Assembly: GCF_020539505.1 (NCBI RefSeq)
Contig: NZ_JACDXW010000004.1
Span: 62,001 to 126,000 of the forward strand
Length of the DNA stretch: 64,000 nt
DNA from: Mesopusillimonas faecipullorum
GTDB lineage: Bacteria; Pseudomonadota; Gammaproteobacteria; Burkholderiales; Burkholderiaceae_B
Direction of reading: 5' to 3'
The notes under the pieces are model-generated. The model was not told the origin of the DNA, ran no database searches, and saw only the letters and a program-made list of their open reading frames with translations. Positions within the stretch are counted from its first letter, which is position 1; each line of letters opens with the position of its first letter. Below are positions 7,515-16,089 of the stretch, one piece after another. The position numbers and the translations under genes are program-made.

Positions 7515-9690
7515 GACGATATTCCTTGCGAGTCAGGCGGCGTTGCAAGACGCGTATGATTTTTTGAGCCAGACGTGCGCGCAGCGTTTCGAAGCGGCGT
7601 GGGTTACTGATGACGTCGGCGCGGTGAAAAGAGGGGCAAAGCACGGCTGCGTGCGAGACTTCGCCGCACAAGCCACAACCCACACAGCTGGAAAGCACGG
7701 TGGCGACGGGGTCGCGCCGTAAGGGGTCGGGATTGTCCTTGATAGACAGAGAGGGGCAGCCCGACAGGCGAATACAGGAGTGATCGCCGGTACAGGTGTC
7801 ATGATCGACGCCAAAGCGTTCGTTGACCACGCGCACGCCGTCTTTGGCCAATTGCCGTTTAAGGGGCTTGACGCGGCGCTGCTTGTTCAACATACATTCC
7901 GACTGCGCAATGACAACCTTGGGGCCAGGCTCGGTTGCCGTCAGCGCTTGCTCTATGACCTCTTGCATGTTTTGCAGGTCGTAGGTGTGGCTAACGGTAC
8001 GCACCCATTTGACGCCAACGCCTTTAACAGCGTCTTCGATGCGGTGATGGGTGGAGCGTACCGGGGTGTCGGCGCGGGAAGACAGTATGTCCTGGCCCCC
8101 GGTGGCGGCTGAATAGCCGTTGTCGATAATGACGGTAACGTTGTCGCTGCGGTTGAACACCGCATTGCCTATGCCGGAGGTGAGGCCGTTATGCCAAAAG
8201 CCGCCGTCGCCCATGATGCTGATGGTGCGGCGTTGGGTGTCGGCGGTGTTGAATGCCGCAGCGCCGGCGGCGCCCAAGCCATAGCCCATCGAGGTAGCGC
8301 CTATATTGAAAGGCGGCAGCGCGGCAAACTGATGGCAGCCTATGTCGGCGCTCACGTAATGCTGACCTATACGCTTTTCTACCATTTTCATGGCGGTGAA
8401 AATAGGGCGTTCAGGACAGCCCGTGCAAAACGAGGGGGGGCGCGGTAGTACGCCATCCACTTTCTCCAGCGCTACGCCGGGCATAGAAGGCACAATAGGA
8501 ATGACGGGGGGATCCAGTAGCTTGGCCACGCCCGCGGGCAATGCTTGCCGAGTCGCCAGGTGGGGGGCGTGCTGGCCCAGGAACCGGCGCAGGCCTTTAA
8601 GCATGACCCTAGGCGTGTATTCGCCCGCCCGGGGCAGCATGTCTTTTCCGTGCAGTTGGGTGTCAGACCCGGCGCGGCGCAAAACAGTGTGCAGTTCCTG
8701 TTCTATGAATTCCGGCTGGCCTTCTTCCAGCATCAGCACAGCCTGCTTGCCGGCGCAAAACTGCAGCACTTCTTCGGGTATCACCGGATACACCACGTTC
8801 ATGACGTACAAGGGAACAGTGGTATTGCCGTAAATGTCGGCCAATCCCATCAGCGCCAGTGAGCGCATCAAGGTGTTGGTCAGGCCGCCTTGAACAATGA
8901 TGCCTATCTTGCTTTCTTCACCCGGGAAAAACTCATTCAAGCCCTGTTCACGTATGTGATCCTGTGCAGCCTGCCAGCGCGACTCGACCTTCTCGTGCTC
9001 GTGAACGAAGGTGGCGGGTGCCAAAGCCATGCGCTCGACGTCTCGGCGCGGCTGCTCTATGGCTTGCTTAAGCGTAAAGCTGGGTTTGTGGTTGTCGCGT
9101 GCCTGAAAGCGCCCATGCACGTGACAGGCGCGTACGCGCAGCGTCAGCATCACTGGTGTTCGACTGGCTTCCGACAAAGCGAAACTTTGTTCGACTGCTT
9201 GCACCATAGAAGGCAGATTGGGTCTGGGGTCCAGCAACCACATCTGCGATTTCATCGCAAAGGCATGAGAGCGTTCCTGGATGATGCTGGAGCCCTCGCC
9301 ATAGTCTTCGCCCAGAATGATAAGGGCGCCCCCGGTGACGCCGCCGGACGCCAAATTGGAGAGCGCGTCTGAAGCGACGTTGGTACCCACCGTGGATTTG
9401 AACGTGATGGCGCCGCGCAGCGGGTAGTGCACCGAGGCACCCAACATGGCTGCAGCCGTGGCTTCTGACGCACTGCTTTCAAAATGCACGCCTAGCTCAT
9501 CCAGCACTTCGCTGGCATCAGCCAGTACGTCCATCAAGTGAGAAACGGGTGAGCCTTGGTAGCCGCCCACGTAGGCCACGCCGGCTTGCAGCAAGGCCTT
9601 GGTGACGGCCAAAATGCCTTCACCTTCGAATTCCTGACCTTCGCCTAGACGCAATTTGGCGATTTCCTGTTTGAATGAACGCTCTGCCAT
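7504..9690 (-). CDS. iorA: Indolepyruvate ferredoxin oxidoreductase, alpha subunit (IorA)
   Basis: 728-residue catalytic subunit using thiamine diphosphate. The N-terminal pyrimidine-binding domain carries GGYQGSPVSHLMD and ESSASEATAAAMLGAS; the C-terminal half carries the TPP/Mg segment GDGGFWHNGLTSGIGNAV. The final ~100 residues have two cysteine groups (CTGDHSC...GC and CVGCGLCGEVSHAAVLCP) that would hold [4Fe-4S] clusters. It converts indolepyruvate, and probably phenyl- and 4-hydroxyphenylpyruvate, to the aryl-acetyl-CoA plus CO2. The ATG at 9690 has a GGAG ribosome-binding site. It follows dctP by 89 bases and overlaps iorB. Such enzymes are best known from anaerobes; in an otherwise oxygenase-rich window they imply an aerobic version. 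Confidence 0.9.
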   Translation of the reverse strand: MAERSFKQEIAKLRLGEGQEFEGEGILAVTKALLQAGVAYVGGYQGSPVSHLMDVLADASEVLDELGVHFESSASEATAAAMLGASVHYPLRGAITFKSTVGTNVASDALSNLASGGVTGGALIILGEDYGEGSSIIQERSHAFAMKSQMWLLDPRPNLPSMVQAVEQSFALSEASRTPVMLTLRVRACHVHGRFQARDNHKPSFTLKQAIEQPRRDVERMALAPATFVHEHEKVESRWQAAQDHIREQGLNEFFPGEESKIGIIVQGGLTNTLMRSLALMGLADIYGNTTVPLYVMNVVYPVIPEEVLQFCAGKQAVLMLEEGQPEFIEQELHTVLRRAGSDTQLHGKDMLPRAGEYTPRVMLKGLRRFLGQHAPHLATRQALPAGVAKLLDPPVIPIVPSMPGVALEKVDGVLPRPPSFCTGCPERPIFTAMKMVEKRIGQHYVSADIGCHQFAALPPFNIGATSMGYGLGAAGAAAFNTADTQRRTISIMGDGGFWHNGLTSGIGNAVFNRSDNVTVIIDNGYSAATGGQDILSSRADTPVRSTHHRIEDAVKGVGVKWVRTVSHTYDLQNMQEVIEQALTATEPGPKVVIAQSECMLNKQRRVKPLKRQLAKDGVRVVNERFGVDHDTCTGDHSCIRLSGCPSLSIKDNPDPLRRDPVATVLSSCVGCGLCGEVSHAAVLCPSFHRADVISNPRRFETLRARLAQKIIRVLQRRLTRKEYRHAV

Positions 9691-9779
9691 GAAAACTCCG
9701 GATGATTGAGTAAACGCTGATCAAAGGTGGGGCTTGCCGCCTGTGTACGTAAGCAGGTCGGCAAGCGGGCATTGGCACA

Positions 9780-10784
9780 TTAGGGTTTGCTGAACAGCTC
9801 GCGCAATTTGTCACCGTGTTGCGGGCTCATCTCTTTGATGCGCTTCCAGGCGGCTTCGTTGGCGGCCTGCGTAAACTTGGTGGCAGCTTCGCCTTCCAGC
9901 TTGATCGTCTGGATGCCGGCCTGAGCTTGGCCGGCAGCTTCTTCAGCGGTTTCCTGGATGTAAGTGGCGTTCTGTGCTTCGGCCCATGCAAATTGCTTGT
10001 TCAGGAATTCACGTTGCTCGGGCGTCAAGCTGTTCCACTTTTTCAGGTTCATCAGGATGCCGTGCTCGGAGTTGTAGAAGCCCGGATCCACGCGATACTT
10101 GGTTTTTTCTTGCCAGCCTAGATCAAGAATGCCGGCAATGGGCCAGCCGTAGCCGTCTACCACGCCGCGTTCCAGTGCGGTGTAAACCTCGCCTGGCGAA
10201 GTCTGCACGACGGTGGCGCCTAGGGCCATGAAGAAATCGCGATAAATGGGCGTGATGCGGATTTTCTGGCCCGTCAGGTCGCCGGTGAAGCCCTTGTTGG
10301 TGTACAGGTGGTAGGGCAGATGATCGCTTAGGCGCGCCTGATAAACCAGGTTCTTGGGCGCCAGGATCGTGTTGATGTAGTCGGTGGCGCCGTTGGCGCG
10401 CAACTCTTCCGCACTCATATTGGTGAACGACATGGCCAGCGCCTCGGGTACCAGGCTGGTGTAGAAAGCGCCGGAAATGTTGGCCATGTCGACCACGCCG
10501 TTACTGACGGCGTTGCCCACTTCAAAAGGGGGGATGTTTTGCGGCCCACCCAGATAGTTGATTTGCACCAGGCCTTTACCTTCTTTATTGACCTTTTCGA
10601 CAAACTGCTCGAAGTGCCGAGAAAAGAAGGTGTTCATGTCAAAAGAGCTGACGGCGCGCAGGGTGACTTCTTCAGCCGAAGCCGTTTTTAAGCTGGTGGC
10701 ACAGGCCAGTACGGCAAGCGCCAGGCCTGCCGCGAGCTTAAGGCTGCACTGAAGGCGGGATGGGGCAAAAGCAATGACGGTCAT
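9780..10784 (-). CDS. dctP: TRAP-type (DctP family) periplasmic solute-binding protein
   Basis: 334-residue exported protein with a signal peptide of about 37 residues ending in SLKTASAEE. The mature part has the DctP-family features: substrate-pocket region QNIPPFEVGNAVSNGVVDMAN, the TNKGFTGDLTGQKIR segment with the conserved Arg that contacts a carboxylate, and ERGVVDGYGWP near residue 210. It would bind an organic acid in the periplasm and hand it to a DctQM permease. No DctQ or DctM gene is in this operon or elsewhere in the window. An AGGAGA ribosome-binding site precedes ATG 10784. It leads the iorAB operon, so an aromatic or aryl-pyruvate-type acid is a reasonable ligand guess, unproven. 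Confidence 0.86.
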   Translation of the reverse strand: MTVIAFAPSRLQCSLKLAAGLALAVLACATSLKTASAEEVTLRAVSSFDMNTFFSRHFEQFVEKVNKEGKGLVQINYLGGPQNIPPFEVGNAVSNGVVDMANISGAFYTSLVPEALAMSFTNMSAEELRANGATDYINTILAPKNLVYQARLSDHLPYHLYTNKGFTGDLTGQKIRITPIYRDFFMALGATVVQTSPGEVYTALERGVVDGYGWPIAGILDLGWQEKTKYRVDPGFYNSEHGILMNLKKWNSLTPEQREFLNKQFAWAEAQNATYIQETAEEAAGQAQAGIQTIKLEGEAATKFTQAANEAAWKRIKEMSPQHGDKLRELFSKP

Positions 10785-10971
10785 AAATGTCTCCTGGTGT
10801 TGTGATGGTTTTTGTTATGGCCTTGCAGTCTAATGGGGGATTTTTATGACGGTCAATCAAGTTTATGGTGTATATCTATTAATTATTTTCATAAAATAGG
10901 GCTTGGACGAATCCGGTTAAGGTAAACCCCAGGCAGTCGGTAAACGCACTTTTGGCTTTTTGGAGAAAGCG
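10785..10971. promoter_or_regulatory. Divergent promoter region between dctP-iorAB and the LysR regulator
   Basis: 187 bases separate two divergent starts, the usual layout for a LysR regulator and its target operon. The stretch is AT-rich in the middle. A short dyad ATTTT-CAT-AAAAT at 10885-10897 sits about 75 bases before the LysR start and is the best candidate I can see for part of a LysR site. No strong sigma-70 pair stands out. Confidence 0.4.
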
Positions 10972-11904
10972 GTGGACCTCAAGCAACTCAAGGCGCTGCA
11001 AGTGATTGTGGACACCGGTAGTTTCAGTGAAGCGGCGTCTCAGCTGGGCCTGACGCAGTCGGCGCTTAGTCACCAGCTACGGCGTCTCGAGGAAGAGCTG
11101 GATGAAACCTTGCTGGTACGTGCGCGGCCCAGGGTGTATCCCTCTGAAGCGGGTCAGGCGGTATTGGCGTCGGCCCGCAAGATTCAAACCGAGTTGGCTG
11201 GGCTGCAGACCCACTTTGCGCGGCAACGCAAAGGGCCGGTAACGGGTAGCCTGCATATCGCGGCCACTTCCTTATCTATCGTGTATGTGCTGGGCGACCT
11301 GTGCGAAGCCTTCATGGAAAAATACCCTGGCATAGAGGTGAACTTTACCGCTTCTGAAACTGCGGGGGCGGCTGTCAAGCGGGTGCTGGTGGGCGCATCG
11401 GATTTAGCCTTTACGCCCATGACCGAAGCCAACAAGCAGCTGGTGAGTGTGCCTTTGGGGCGCACGGATCATGTGTTTATCGTGCGCAACAGTCACCCTT
11501 TGGCCCAGCGACCGGCGGTATCGATGGACGAATTGCGTGCTTTTCCTTTTGTGCTGTTTCAACCGGGTAGCGGCACACGCGGCATTATGGACGGGTTGTT
11601 TTTGCCCAGCGGGGGCTACGGGCGCATTCTGACTGAATCCAATGACGCCCAGTTCATCAAGCGCATTGTGTCCATCAGCAACGGTGTGGCCTTGATGCCG
11701 GTCTATGCCATGTCTGATGGCGTGGCGCGCGAAAAGCTTAGCCAACTGACTTGCGAGCAGACGGTGCCCCACGTAGATATCGGCATCGTCCATAGACGCG
11801 GTGTGCAAATGCACGCCATCGAACTCTTCAAAGCGCTATGCCTGGATTTGCGCGGCCCCTCGCTTACCCACTATACGCGTACCAACGTCGGCCCCATGCG
11901 TTAA
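10972..11904 (+). CDS. LysR-family transcriptional regulator
   Basis: 310-residue LysR protein. The winged HTH spans about residues 1-60 (LKQLKALQVIVDTGSFSEAA, then SQLGLTQSALSHQLRRLEEEL); the effector-binding domain follows from about residue 90. GTG 10972 is chosen as start because GGAGAAAGC lies directly before it and the HTH then begins as in other LysR proteins; a TTG four codons earlier would bury that site. It is divergent from dctP-iorA-iorB-thioesterase and is the natural regulator of that operon; its likely inducer would be an aryl-pyruvate or related acid. It resembles the LysR regulators of amino-acid and sulfur metabolism in general form, but no close match is claimed. Its 3' end overlaps the convergent EamA gene by 41 bases. 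Confidence 0.85.
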   Translation: MDLKQLKALQVIVDTGSFSEAASQLGLTQSALSHQLRRLEEELDETLLVRARPRVYPSEAGQAVLASARKIQTELAGLQTHFARQRKGPVTGSLHIAATSLSIVYVLGDLCEAFMEKYPGIEVNFTASETAGAAVKRVLVGASDLAFTPMTEANKQLVSVPLGRTDHVFIVRNSHPLAQRPAVSMDELRAFPFVLFQPGSGTRGIMDGLFLPSGGYGRILTESNDAQFIKRIVSISNGVALMPVYAMSDGVAREKLSQLTCEQTVPHVDIGIVHRRGVQMHAIELFKALCLDLRGPSLTHYTRTNVGPMR

Positions 11905-12730
11905 GCCACATGGCTGCCAGAATCACAGTACCACCGGCTAACAGCCTGGGTAGATCGGCGTCGCGATTCCAGATCAGTAGATTCACCAGCAAGCCAGCGG
12001 GCACATGCAGTTCGTTCATGATGGCCAGGGTGCCGGCGTCTACTTGGGCACTACCTTTGACCCACCCATACATGCCCAGTGCCGTGGCAAACACCCCCAT
12101 ATAAGCCAGCACCCACCATTGCAGACTGGTGTCCGGCAATTTGTTCACGTTGCCGAATAATAGGAATGAAGGGAGCGCAATGACCAGCGCACCAATGAAG
12201 AAGTGACCAAAGTAACGATGTAGCGGCTGCGCTATTGGATAGTTGATTAGCAGGCGTCGGCACAGCACCTGGCCTGCTGCAAAGCTGGCGTTGGCTATCT
12301 GCAGCAGAATAAAGCCCCTCAGATATTCACCTTCTAGCGTATCGAAGCGGATGATGACCCCGCCCGCAACGGCTAGCCCTGCCGCCAGCAAGGCCCAGGG
12401 GCTGAAGCGCCTAGCCAAGGCATCGTCCAGTAGTGTCACGTAAATAGGCGTCAGTACCGTAAAAAGCAGCACTTCGGGCACGGTAAGCACCTGAAAGCTG
12501 CGGTACAGACACACATAGGTGATGCCGTATTGCAAGGCCCCGGCAAGCCAGAAGCCCGAGCGCAACCTGGACGGCAGGCCGCGCCAGCGTGTAAAGGGCA
12601 AGAACAGGGCTGCGGCAATGAGCACCCGGGTCAGAACGGCGAAATCGCTATCTACCTGGCCGGCCAGATACTCGCCTATGAAGCTGAAGGAGAAAGCCCA
12701 GAGTACGGTGACAAGCAGCAAATAAGACAT
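11864..12730 (-). CDS. EamA/DMT-family transporter
   Basis: 288-residue inner-membrane protein with about ten hydrophobic helices arranged as two EamA repeats. The start MSYLLLVTVLWAFSFSFIG at 12730 is chosen because homologues of the carboxylate/amino acid/amine transporter group begin this way; an upstream TTG is in frame but would add a polar 17-residue tail. Neither start has a good ribosome-binding site. The family exports amino acids, amines or other small metabolites; no substrate can be assigned. The stop lies 41 bases inside the convergent LysR gene. Its own promoter region abuts the divergent rluE gene. Confidence 0.85.
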   Translation of the reverse strand: MSYLLLVTVLWAFSFSFIGEYLAGQVDSDFAVLTRVLIAAALFLPFTRWRGLPSRLRSGFWLAGALQYGITYVCLYRSFQVLTVPEVLLFTVLTPIYVTLLDDALARRFSPWALLAAGLAVAGGVIIRFDTLEGEYLRGFILLQIANASFAAGQVLCRRLLINYPIAQPLHRYFGHFFIGALVIALPSFLLFGNVNKLPDTSLQWWVLAYMGVFATALGMYGWVKGSAQVDAGTLAIMNELHVPAGLLVNLLIWNRDADLPRLLAGGTVILAAMWLNAWGRRWYAYSG

Positions 12731-12829
12731 GAAAAGTGGGAAAAATAAGTAGCGGCGACCATGATAGCGGTTTGATGCCAAGGTACTGAGCTAGCATAGC
12801 GTTTTGCACTCCCGGAATGTCGCGCCATT

Positions 12830-13468
12830 ATGCCTACGCATCGCCCCGAGCGCCCCACGCGCAAGCCTGCTCTGCGAGGCAATACACCTGGCGGTAGGCC
12901 GTATAAGCCTGCGCGCGCTGCACCTGCGCAGCCCCGGCTCATCTTGCTCAACAAGCCATACGGCGTACTCACCCAGTTCACCGACGACGAGGGCAGGGCG
13001 ACGCTGAAAGACTATCTGCCTGTCAGCGACGTTTATCCGGCGGGCCGTCTAGACCGTGACAGTGAAGGGCTTTTGCTGCTGACCAATGATGGGCGTTTGC
13101 AGGCTCGCATTGCCGATCCCCGTTATAAGCTAGAGAAAACTTATTGGGCGCAGGTAGAGGGCACACCTAGCGAAGAGCAGTTGCAACAATTGCGGGCAGG
13201 TGTGGTGCTCAATGACGGCCCCACCCGGCCTGCACGCGCCAATTTTCTGGCGCCGCCCGATCTATGGCCGCGCGACCCTCCTATCCGGTTTCGCCAGAGT
13301 ATTCCTACCGCGTGGTTGGAAATCACGATCTCCGAGGGACGTAATCGCCAGGTGCGTCGTATGACAGCGGCGGTGGGGCTGCCCACGCTCAGGTTGGTGC
13401 GGGTGGCCATTGGTTCTTGGAAACTAGGCGACATGCAGCCCGGCCAATGGCGCGAAGTGATGCTGTAA
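12830..13468 (+). CDS. rluE: 23S rRNA pseudouridine synthase RluE
   Basis: 212-residue RsuA/RluE-type pseudouridine synthase. The catalytic motif [17 protein letters not shown] (Asp at about residue 76) is intact, followed by [12 protein letters not shown] and the C-terminal [12 protein letters not shown] that contacts RNA. There is no N-terminal S4 domain; instead an Arg/Pro-rich basic tail of about 35 residues precedes the catalytic domain, as in RluE (about 217 residues in E. coli), which modifies a uridine near position 2457 of 23S rRNA. The ribosome-binding site is weak (GGAA, distant). The gene is divergent from the EamA gene and stands alone. Confidence 0.87.
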   Translation: MPTHRPERPTRKPALRGNTPGGRPYKPARAAPAQPRLILLNKPYGVLTQFTDDEGRATLKDYLPVSDVYPAGRLDRDSEGLLLLTNDGRLQARIADPRYKLEKTYWAQVEGTPSEEQLQQLRAGVVLNDGPTRPARANFLAPPDLWPRDPPIRFRQSIPTAWLEITISEGRNRQVRRMTAAVGLPTLRLVRVAIGSWKLGDMQPGQWREVML

Positions 13469-13528
13469 ACGCGCTTAGGCGCGGCGCCTTGTTTGGGCTT
13501 GCTGCGGGCGACATGGGCTGAATAAGGC

Positions 13529-14041
13529 TCAACGCACCGATTGCGGCAGCAGCCTTCTCACGGTCTCGGTGTCAGGGGCGCCTGCCAAGGCCAGGGCCTC
13601 GGGCGTGGCCAACTCAAATTCACTGAACTCGAACCCTGGTGCCACGGTGCAGCCTACCAAGCTGTAGCCTTCGCGCTCATTGCGGGCCGGCATGGGTTCG
13701 GCGGCAAACCAGGCACCCGCAGGCACCACATGTTGGAACTGCGCACCCGGCAATTCCACCGGGTGCCCCAGGTGCAGGGTAGCCAGCTTGCCTTTGTGCA
13801 GCACATGAATACGTAAGGGACTACCCGCGTGAAAATGCCAGATTTCGTCTGAGGCAATGCGGTGCCACGCAGAGTATTCGCCTGTCGCCAATAAAAAATA
13901 AATGGCGGTGCCAGCATGTCGCGAGGCGCCGTCGGGCCGCATCACGCGTTGCGTGCTACGGTAGGTTTCCCGGTAATGGCCGCCCTCGGGGTGAGGAGCT
14001 AAGCCCATGGCTTGGATCAAAACAGCAGCGGTGGTGGTCAT
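13529..14041 (-). CDS. DUF985-type cupin protein
   Basis: 170-residue single-domain cupin of the DUF985 group. The characteristic opening LAPHPEGGHYRETYRS is at residues 14-29, the first cupin motif includes SAWHRIASDEIWHFHAGSPL and the second PGAQFQHVVPAGAWFAAEP. The conserved His and Glu residues suggest metal or sugar binding, but no enzymatic role is established for the family. The ATG at 14041 has an AAGGAG ribosome-binding site. It is flanked by convergent rluE and a divergent exported nucleosidase-like gene, so context gives no hint. Confidence 0.82.
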   Translation of the reverse strand: MTTTAAVLIQAMGLAPHPEGGHYRETYRSTQRVMRPDGASRHAGTAIYFLLATGEYSAWHRIASDEIWHFHAGSPLRIHVLHKGKLATLHLGHPVELPGAQFQHVVPAGAWFAAEPMPARNEREGYSLVGCTVAPGFEFSEFELATPEALALAGAPDTETVRRLLPQSVR

Positions 14042-14157
14042 AAGGGCTCCTTGACGGCTTGTTGTTGCAAGCAGCGCGGCTTGGATAGCAGCACATCGTC
14101 ATAATATAGAGTCAGATTGGGCGACAAGCACTTAGAGACATGACGATAAGGGCGGAA

Positions 14158-15153
14158 ATGAAACAAAAACCAAGGAATATTCTAGGCGGCTGCGTGCTGG
14201 CCTTGGCAGCGCTACTCGGTGGGGTTCAAGCGTTGGCGGCGCCTGGCAATCCGCAGGCACCTGACGCGGCGCAAGCGGGTATCCGCCTTGACGACACGCC
14301 TCGCGTCGCGGTGATATCGGCTTTTGCTCCCGAACTCGTCCTGTTGCGCAAGTCTTTACTCGATCCGCATGTGTACCGCGTCAATGGTATGGAGTTTGTG
14401 ACGGGCACCTTGCAAGGGCATCCCGTGCTGCTGTTTCTGAGTGGTATCAGCATGGTCAATGCTGCGATGAACACACAGCTGGCGCTGGACCGTTTCAATG
14501 TTTCTCACATTCTGTTCAGCGGTATTGCAGGGGGCGTCAATCCCGAACTGAATATTGGCGACGTCAATGTGCCTGAACGCTGGGCGCAACATCTGGAAGT
14601 GTTGATGGCGCGTGAAGTCGAGCCAGGTATCTACGAAAAGCCTCCCGGTAAGGGAACCATGGACCTTCCTCATTTCGGCATGTTGCACCACCGTGCCGTG
14701 AGGGTGGTGTCCGATGCGCAGCCCCAGCCCGAACCTCAATTCTGGTTCCCCGTCGACCCAGAGCTTCTGGCCATGGCTCGCGATATGCAAAATGTTGAAC
14801 TGCAATCATGCGACGAAGATAATGTCTGCTTGCGCGAACCTCCTCGCTTGGTGGTTGGCGGTGCGGGTTTGTCTGGGACTGCCTTTGTCGATAATGCGCA
14901 GTATCGCGAACATTTAACCCAGGTGTTTCAGGCTCAGGTAGTCGATATGGAAAGCGCGGCCTGTGCCCAAGTTGCGCAAGCCAATAAGGTGCCTTTTTTG
15001 GCTTTTCGTTCGGTCAGCGACCTGGCGGGTGGCGGCCCCGACGCCAATGAAATGCCCATCTTCTTGGATATCGCTGCCGAGAACTCGGCTAGAGTCTTGA
15101 TGGCTTTTCTGGAGCGCTGGACGACGCGGCCTGTGGTGGCGAGCCATCCGTAA
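14158..15153 (+). CDS. Exported nucleoside phosphorylase / MTA-SAH nucleosidase-superfamily protein
   Basis: 331-residue protein with a signal peptide (LGGCVLALAALLGGVQALAA, cleaved near residue 28) and a PNP_UDP_1 domain. Recognisable segments are VAVISAFAPELVLLRK, LSGISMVNAAMNTQLALD, HILFSGIAGGVNPELNIGDV and, near the C-terminus, VVDMESAACAQVAQANKVPF and FRSVSDLAGG, the substrate-binding Glu and catalytic Asp regions of the MTA/SAH nucleosidase family. Insertions with the CDEDNVC cysteine pair fit a periplasmic, possibly disulfide-bonded enzyme. ATG 14158 is preferred over ATG 14140 because an AAGGGCGG sequence precedes it. It may cleave purine nucleosides in the periplasm; the exact substrate is unknown. 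Cytoplasmic Pfs enzymes are about 100 residues shorter. Confidence 0.78.
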   Translation: MKQKPRNILGGCVLALAALLGGVQALAAPGNPQAPDAAQAGIRLDDTPRVAVISAFAPELVLLRKSLLDPHVYRVNGMEFVTGTLQGHPVLLFLSGISMVNAAMNTQLALDRFNVSHILFSGIAGGVNPELNIGDVNVPERWAQHLEVLMAREVEPGIYEKPPGKGTMDLPHFGMLHHRAVRVVSDAQPQPEPQFWFPVDPELLAMARDMQNVELQSCDEDNVCLREPPRLVVGGAGLSGTAFVDNAQYREHLTQVFQAQVVDMESAACAQVAQANKVPFLAFRSVSDLAGGGPDANEMPIFLDIAAENSARVLMAFLERWTTRPVVASHP

Positions 15154-15223
15154 AAAATTCAGGCGGCAAGGCGGCGATGTAGCTTAGCCGCGCCGCCCAC
15201 AACTTTATATTCAAGGAGTCTTT

Positions 15224-15961
15224 ATGGCAGGCACAGCCTTTTACGAACGTGCGGTGGCGCTGGACAAAGCCGCGCATCAGGGCTTGCGCATGCGCATGTT
15301 GCCCAGTCACTTTGCTTTTGCTCGCGCAGCCAATGCTTTTCCCCTTGCCGCCAGCGAGTTTGCCGAGGCCGGGCGCCATTACCCCATCGTATTCATAGGG
15401 GATGAAGCATCGGGTTTTCATGCTGCTGCCTTGCTGGGGCTGGAAGAAGGCGTCAATCTTTTTGTTTCACCCACTGGTGAATGGCAGCAAGAGGCCTATA
15501 TTCCCGCGTTTGCCCGTCGATATCCCTTCGCGCTGGGTACCGAGCCTGGTCAGGACGGCCTGGTGGTGTATGTGGATGAATCCTATCAGGGCTTGAATCA
15601 AGAAGACGGCTTGGCTTTGTTCGAAGATGGCCAGGAAAGCGACTATCTCAAGCAGATGGTATCCTTCCTGAATGCCCTGAATCGGGAGCTGGAAGCCTGC
15701 CGCCAGGCCTGCGCCAAACTGCATCAACTGGGTTTGCTGACTGCGCGCACCATTACGATTACCCAAGAGGGCCAGAATCGTCGCCTGGGCGGGTTTTGGG
15801 TCGTAGACGACGAAAAGTACGCCAGCCTTGGCGATGAAGTCATCGTCGAATTGCACCGTTCGGGTATATTGCGCATGATAGAGCTGCACCTTGCCTCGCT
15901 AGGCTGCGTGCAGCGCCTTGCTCAGCGCCTGGAGCAATCGCCTCAAGTCGTGCGGCACTAA
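15224..15961 (+). CDS. SapC-family protein
   Basis: 245-residue protein of the SapC family. Supporting segments are LPLAASEFAEAGRHYPIVF in the first quarter, GLVVYVDE, and GGFWVVDDEKYASLGDEVIVELHRSG near the C-terminus. The family name comes from a surface-layer-associated protein of Campylobacter, but in proteobacteria most members lack a signal peptide, as here, and often sit near TonB receptors or oligosaccharide genes. No function can be stated. The ATG at 15224 has a CAAGGAG ribosome-binding site. It follows the nucleosidase-like gene by 70 bases on the same strand and may be co-transcribed. Confidence 0.75.
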   Translation: MAGTAFYERAVALDKAAHQGLRMRMLPSHFAFARAANAFPLAASEFAEAGRHYPIVFIGDEASGFHAAALLGLEEGVNLFVSPTGEWQQEAYIPAFARRYPFALGTEPGQDGLVVYVDESYQGLNQEDGLALFEDGQESDYLKQMVSFLNALNRELEACRQACAKLHQLGLLTARTITITQEGQNRRLGGFWVVDDEKYASLGDEVIVELHRSGILRMIELHLASLGCVQRLAQRLEQSPQVVRH

Positions 15962-16089
15962 AGCCGCTATCAGCAGGATTCTGCAAGACGGCGCGACAGG
16001 CTGGCGTGACAATGAACCGGTTTAACGATGGCGTGCCAGAAACCTATACGCTTTGACCAACACTTTTCGCTGAATTGCCAGGTGTAAAT

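Noticed and set aside
13469-13528. Possible terminator after rluE (AGGCGC-G-GCGCCT)
   Set aside because: The loop would be one base and no T-tract follows; alternative pairings are equally weak.
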